A DNA stretch of 28,495 nucleotides, from positions 1-28,495 of the forward strand of contig CAKPYB010000038.1 in the NCBI GenBank assembly GCA_934202525.1, in the 5' to 3' direction. The notes under the pieces are model-generated. The model worked only from the letters and a program-made list of their open reading frames with translations, was not told the DNA's origin and searched no databases. Origin of the DNA: an uncultured Prevotella sp. GTDB lineage: Bacteria > Bacteroidota > Bacteroidia > Bacteroidales > Bacteroidaceae. This document shows positions 25,850 to 28,495 of this stretch, piece by piece (within the stretch, counting starts at the first letter, position 1; each line of letters begins with the position of its first letter). Both the position numbers and the translations under genes were made by a program.

Positions 25850-26836
25850 TTAATCTTCCGGATTCAGAATTTCACCACGGTATATCCATTCCTCAGTCCA
25901 ATCATCTATCTTCGTGCTCGTAAGATACATGTAAGGTTTCATCTCCTCAAATTCCAAGTTTATCTTGTACTTGCCGCCAGATTTCATGACGGGTGCTTCG
26001 ATGTCGTAGTTGCTAACTACTCCCCCAGGAGAAATCAGTTGGATAAACAACTTGGTGGTATGAAAACCGTTGGCTGTCGGCATCAAGCGTAATGTTTCCG
26101 TTTTTAAAGTTTCGCCAGGCACTGCGATTCTCAAAGGTATATCACACTCTTCCTTGGTATAGCTTGCCGTCCCGAATGTTCCATCCTCATTCTTTTGCAG
26201 GGGCAGGAGTCCGGTTGCCACATTCAGAACCTTGCCTATCATTGCAAAATTGTCAGGAACTCCTTCAATGAAGATGGTCAATTCTGCAAGTATATGGCGC
26301 ATTTCATTTTTTGTTATGTAGTTGACATTTGATTTGTCAATAACGATGTCTGTTACGCCATAATAGGCATGGTCGGGAGAGGCACTTGGATTGGACAATC
26401 CAAACATGAGTTGGTTCATGTTGAGGGTCGCCCTTGTAGCCTCACCGATAAAGAATGGTTCTATAAGGTTAGTGGCAGCTAGAATCTGATAATGCCCTAC
26501 AGGAAGAGCAAAGCGTTGGCTTGCTACTTCCTGCGCACTGCCATAATGTTTTTCCTCAACTAAGGAACCGTCATCGGCATTGAATATCCAGAGCTTCACG
26601 TCCTTCACCTCCGTGCCCTCGTCGGCTTCATCTGTCCATGCAAGTGAAACAGACAAGCCTCCACCCCCTTCGCAATCATGAACATCATGATCGCAACTGG
26701 TCAATAGGCATGGGATACATAACAGCACCCATAACAAGATATTAAATCTTCTTTTTGCTTTCACAAAAGTAAGCGGAAGAATCGATGTAAGTTTTACAAC
26801 CAACCGCCGTCTTTTACTTGTCAAATAATTTGCCAT
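25850..26836 (-). CDS. FimB/Mfa2-family fimbrial anchor lipoprotein
   Basis: 328-aa protein, first gene of the fimbrial operon. It probably anchors the fibre to the outer membrane and limits its length, as FimB and Mfa2 do. An unusually long basic N-terminus (about 30 residues with KRRR and KAKRR) precedes the hydrophobic segment FNILLWVLLCIPCLLTSC, whose lipobox cysteine is Cys48. The body has the family features LSVSLAWTDEADEG, VKDVKLWIFNADDGSLV and LPVGHYQILAATN. The ATG at 26836 is supported by the AGAAGGAATAGGAT leader. A GTG near residue 25 would give a more ordinary signal peptide and is an alternative start. Three fimbrillin-type genes follow. Confidence 0.88.
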   Translation of the reverse strand: MANYLTSKRRRLVVKLTSILPLTFVKAKRRFNILLWVLLCIPCLLTSCDHDVHDCEGGGGLSVSLAWTDEADEGTEVKDVKLWIFNADDGSLVEEKHYGSAQEVASQRFALPVGHYQILAATNLIEPFFIGEATRATLNMNQLMFGLSNPSASPDHAYYGVTDIVIDKSNVNYITKNEMRHILAELTIFIEGVPDNFAMIGKVLNVATGLLPLQKNEDGTFGTASYTKEECDIPLRIAVPGETLKTETLRLMPTANGFHTTKLFIQLISPGGVVSNYDIEAPVMKSGGKYKINLEFEEMKPYMYLTSTKIDDWTEEWIYRGEILNPED

Positions 26837-26967
26837 ATCCTATTCCTTCTAAAATTATCATTCAATATCATTAAAGATGAGTACCAGACTTCCAACCAGT
26901 CAGAACCCACTTCCGGAAATATCAGATGCATGCCTGCGCCATGAACACAAATATTTCTTTCATGGTG

Positions 26968-26975
26968 CAAATATA
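26968..26975 (-). promoter_or_regulatory. -7 box of the fimbrial operon
   Basis: TATATTTG followed by GCACC on the minus strand, about 130 bases upstream of the anchor gene's ATG. The nearest of three upstream direct repeats covers the -33 position. Confidence 0.6.
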
Positions 26976-26993
26976 GTATTTTTCTTTCAAAAA

Positions 26994-27049
26994 AGGTGTC
27001 GCATTGGTAGGGGTAGGTGTCGCATTGCTACCAAATAGGTGTCGCATTG
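26994..27049. promoter_or_regulatory. Three phased direct repeats AGGTGTCGCATTG upstream of the fimbrial promoter
   Basis: Identical 13-base copies at 26994-27006, 27015-27027 and 27037-27049, with start spacings of 21 and 22 bases (two helical turns). The copy nearest the promoter overlaps the -33 position. An inverted half, GACACCTAC, follows at 27062-27070. Equal phasing on one face of the helix fits a multimeric activator or repressor; LytTR-type regulators often bind paired direct repeats at such spacing. The 578-base gap 26837-27414 holds only this, two promoters and one AT-rich repeat copy. Confidence 0.75.
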
Positions 27050-27243
27050 GTGGGGGAAGGAGACACCTACGTAGCCTTTTTTAACAATTAAAATTTAAAT
27101 TTGAGGTGATTTCTCTGATTTAAGCAACTTCTTCTCCGAGTCATCCCGAACTGGTTTTCTGGCTGAATCTGTCTCTATTCTGTTGGAAAACGACCTGTTT
27201 TTAGTCTTAAAAAGTCGGCAAAAATAGTGTTTCAGGTACTCTG

Positions 27244-27261
27244 TACACCTTATTATATATA
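27244..27261. repeat. Third copy of the AT-rich repeat found before the beta-galactosidase gene
   Basis: TACACCTTATTATATATA, identical over 18 bases to 7338-7355. It is in a non-coding gap about 170 bases upstream of the 63-aa gene. Confidence 0.6.
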
Positions 27262-27346
27262 TAGTCACTCATACAAACAAAGAATAGAATATCATATAAA
27301 AATATAAAACTTTTTCAATGTACAGCAAAAGAAAATGACAAAAAAG

Positions 27347-27378
27347 TTTGGTGTTTTCAAAAAAATGCATTACCTTTG
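27347..27378 (+). promoter_or_regulatory. Promoter of the 63-aa gene
   Basis: TTTG (27347-27350), 20-base spacer, TACCTTTG (27371-27378). Near-perfect Bacteroidetes consensus, 37 bases before the ATG. Confidence 0.75.
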
Positions 27379-27414
27379 CCATCATAAAATAAACAACGAA
27401 ACGACATAAAAATT

Positions 27415-27606
27415 ATGATGACAATCGAAGAATACAGAGCAGCCATCTTGCAGGCTTTGCTCGATACTAAGAACGAGGACGGCACTCCAGCCATTACTCC
27501 AAGGGAAGCACAGGAAGCACTCAACGGATTTACCGACGACGAGTTGCAAGACGGACTCCTATGGAATTCGCCAGAAGACGTGGCATCAATTATCCTTGAG
27601 GGATAA
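27415..27606 (+). CDS. Conserved-looking small hypothetical protein (63 aa)
   Basis: Acidic helical protein starting MMTIEEYRAAILQALLDTKN. I do not recognise a family. It has no signal peptide or membrane segment. Two ATGs in tandem (27415, 27418) make the exact start uncertain by one codon. It is strongly supported as a gene by a near-consensus promoter ending 36 bases upstream and a long-stem terminator beginning 34 bases downstream, so it is a monocistronic unit. The central TPREAQEALNGFTDDELQDGL suggests a compact two- or three-helix fold (inference). Confidence 0.75.
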   Translation: MMTIEEYRAAILQALLDTKNEDGTPAITPREAQEALNGFTDDELQDGLLWNSPEDVASIILEG

Positions 27607-27640
27607 ATCACGGAAGTTAAATTCAGCTACCAACAGATAA

Positions 27641-27684
27641 GAATAGGAGCAAAGAACCTTTTTGCGGGGTCTTTGCTCCTATTC
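27641..27684 (+). terminator. Long-stem terminator after the 63-aa gene
   Basis: GAATAGGAGCAAAGAACC (27641-27658) pairs with GGTCTTTGCTCCTATTC (27668-27684) with one bulged A. The loop is T/G-rich. The downstream T run is weak, but the stem is 17 bp. Confidence 0.75.
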
Positions 27685-27763
27685 CCATTTATACTTTCTG
27701 TTCTTTCCTTTAAAGACAGTTTTTAACAGCCCCGCAATACTTCATTTCTGTTGTAAAAGCAAT

Positions 27764-27799
27764 AAAAAACAAAAGAATGCAACAAAAAACAAAAGAATG
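27764..27799. repeat. Tandem 20-base repeat before argS
   Basis: AAAAAACAAAAGAATG at 27764-27779 and again at 27784-27799, upstream of the argS -7 box. It may be an A-rich upstream promoter element. Confidence 0.6.
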
Positions 27800-27810
27800 T
27801 GCAATTTTTC

Positions 27811-27841
27811 TTTCACAATTCAATTATTATTTGTAAATTTG
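27811..27841 (+). promoter_or_regulatory. argS promoter
   Basis: TTTC (27811-27814), 19-base spacer, TAAATTTG (27834-27841), then GCAGCC. The -33 is one base off consensus. The leader of about 80 bases includes the perfect palindrome TTTTACCGGTAAAA (27901-27914), 15 bases before the ATG. Confidence 0.55.
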
Positions 27842-27929
27842 CAGCCGCATAAACGGAAAGGGAGCTTGCAAATCCCTCTTCAATCAGTTTAAAAAGATAA
27901 TTTTACCGGTAAAAAAGATATATTAAATA

Positions 27930-28495
27930 ATGAAGATAGAAAACGAAATCATCAGCTCGGTCATCGCTGCGGTGAAGGAGCTTTATGGTCAGGACGTACC
28001 TGAGAAGATGGTAGCCCTGCAGAAGACCAAGAGTAATTTCGAAGGTAACCTTACCCTCGTCGTATTCCCATTCCTCAAAATGTCGAAGAAAAAGCCTGAG
28101 GATACCGCACAGGAAATCGGCGAATACCTGAAGAAGAACTGCGCTAATGTCATCGCAGACTTCAACGTGGTGAAGGGTTTCCTCAACCTTTCTATCGCTC
28201 CTGCCGCTTGGGTAGGACTCCTGAATACCATCAACGCTGACCCTAAGTTCGGTGAGAAGCCAGTTACTGAGAATAGCCCACTCGTCATGATCGAATACTC
28301 TTCTCCTAACACCAACAAGCCTCTCCACCTCGGTCACGTTCGCAACAACCTCCTCGGCTGGTCTCTGGCTCAGATTATGGAGGCTAACGGCAACAAGGTA
28401 ATCAAGACAAACATCGTGAACGACCGTGGTATCCACATCTGTAAGTCTATGCTCGCCTGGCTCAAGTGGGGCAATGGCGAAACTCCTGAAACTTC
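27930..28495 (+). CDS. argS: Arginyl-tRNA synthetase, 5' part
   Basis: Class I aminoacyl-tRNA synthetase charging tRNA-Arg with arginine in the cytoplasm. 188 of about 600 residues are in the window; the frame is open at the edge. The N-terminal Add-1 domain, which binds the tRNA D-loop, is about residues 1-115. The catalytic HIGH-type motif appears as SSPNTNKPLHLGHVRNN, with His133 and His136. The KMSKS-type region lies outside the window. The start is the ATG after AAAAAAGATATATTAAATA, with an upstream promoter at 27811-27841. Housekeeping gene, assignment secure. Confidence 0.96.
   Translation, partial: MKIENEIISSVIAAVKELYGQDVPEKMVALQKTKSNFEGNLTLVVFPFLKMSKKKPEDTAQEIGEYLKKNCANVIADFNVVKGFLNLSIAPAAWVGLLNTINADPKFGEKPVTENSPLVMIEYSSPNTNKPLHLGHVRNNLLGWSLAQIMEANGNKVIKTNIVNDRGIHICKSMLAWLKWGNGETPET

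Noticed and set aside
26994..27049. CRISPR array
   Set aside because: Only three 13-base repeats with 8-9 base gaps and no cas genes; far too short for repeat-spacer units.

Overview
The window looks like chromosomal DNA of a Bacteroidales bacterium, most likely Prevotellaceae (Prevotella/Segatella). The reasons are the repeated Bacteroidetes-type promoter boxes (TAnnTTTG, often with TTG/TTTG about 18-20 bases upstream), a type III glutamine synthetase, type V (FimA/Mfa-like) fimbrial lipoproteins, ECF sigma/DUF4974/TonB-receptor signalling genes and IntDOT-like tyrosine recombinases. The species is not certain from sequence alone.

Layout. (1) 1-7305, minus strand: 5' part of glutamine synthetase III, a secreted GH51 alpha-L-arabinofuranosidase and a secreted GH2 beta-galactosidase. 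The last two look like separate transcription units, with a terminator and the next promoter abutting. (2) 7306-8023: a 718-base non-coding block with an AT-rich tandem repeat in the beta-galactosidase leader, a perfect 34-bp inverted repeat enclosing several TTGTCC/GGACAA palindromes, three 22-bp-period iterons and two further inverted repeats. (3) 8009-15083: an integrative mobilizable element with two tandem tyrosine recombinases, a RhuM-like gene, two divergently transcribed helix-turn-helix (excisionase-like) genes, a DUF3408 gene, an oriT-like structured stretch, MobC, a MobA relaxase and a membrane-anchored coiled-coil protein. It has no type IV secretion genes, so it would need a helper element. 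A 12-base direct repeat brackets it exactly.

(4) 15241-21398, plus strand: a TonB-dependent outer-membrane barrel protein without a signalling domain, then a three-gene cell-surface-signalling operon (ECF sigma factor, membrane anti-sigma-like protein with DUF4974, STN-domain TonB receptor). (5) 21399-22057: terminators, two palindromes and a possible 39-codon gene with its own promoter and terminator. (6) 22058-26836, minus strand: a four-gene lipoprotein operon for a type V fimbria: a FimB/Mfa2-like anchor, two fimbrillin-fold subunits and a large fimbrillin carrying four to five cysteine-containing 26-residue leucine-rich-like repeats, a plausible tip adhesin. Its promoter is preceded by three direct repeats spaced 21-22 bp. 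(7) 27415-28495, plus strand: a 63-aa hypothetical protein with clean promoter and terminator, and the 5' end of argS.

The most unusual material is the non-coding DNA around the mobile element, a possible promoter swap on circularisation of that element, the phased operator array of the fimbrial operon, and the palindrome-controlled small ORF.
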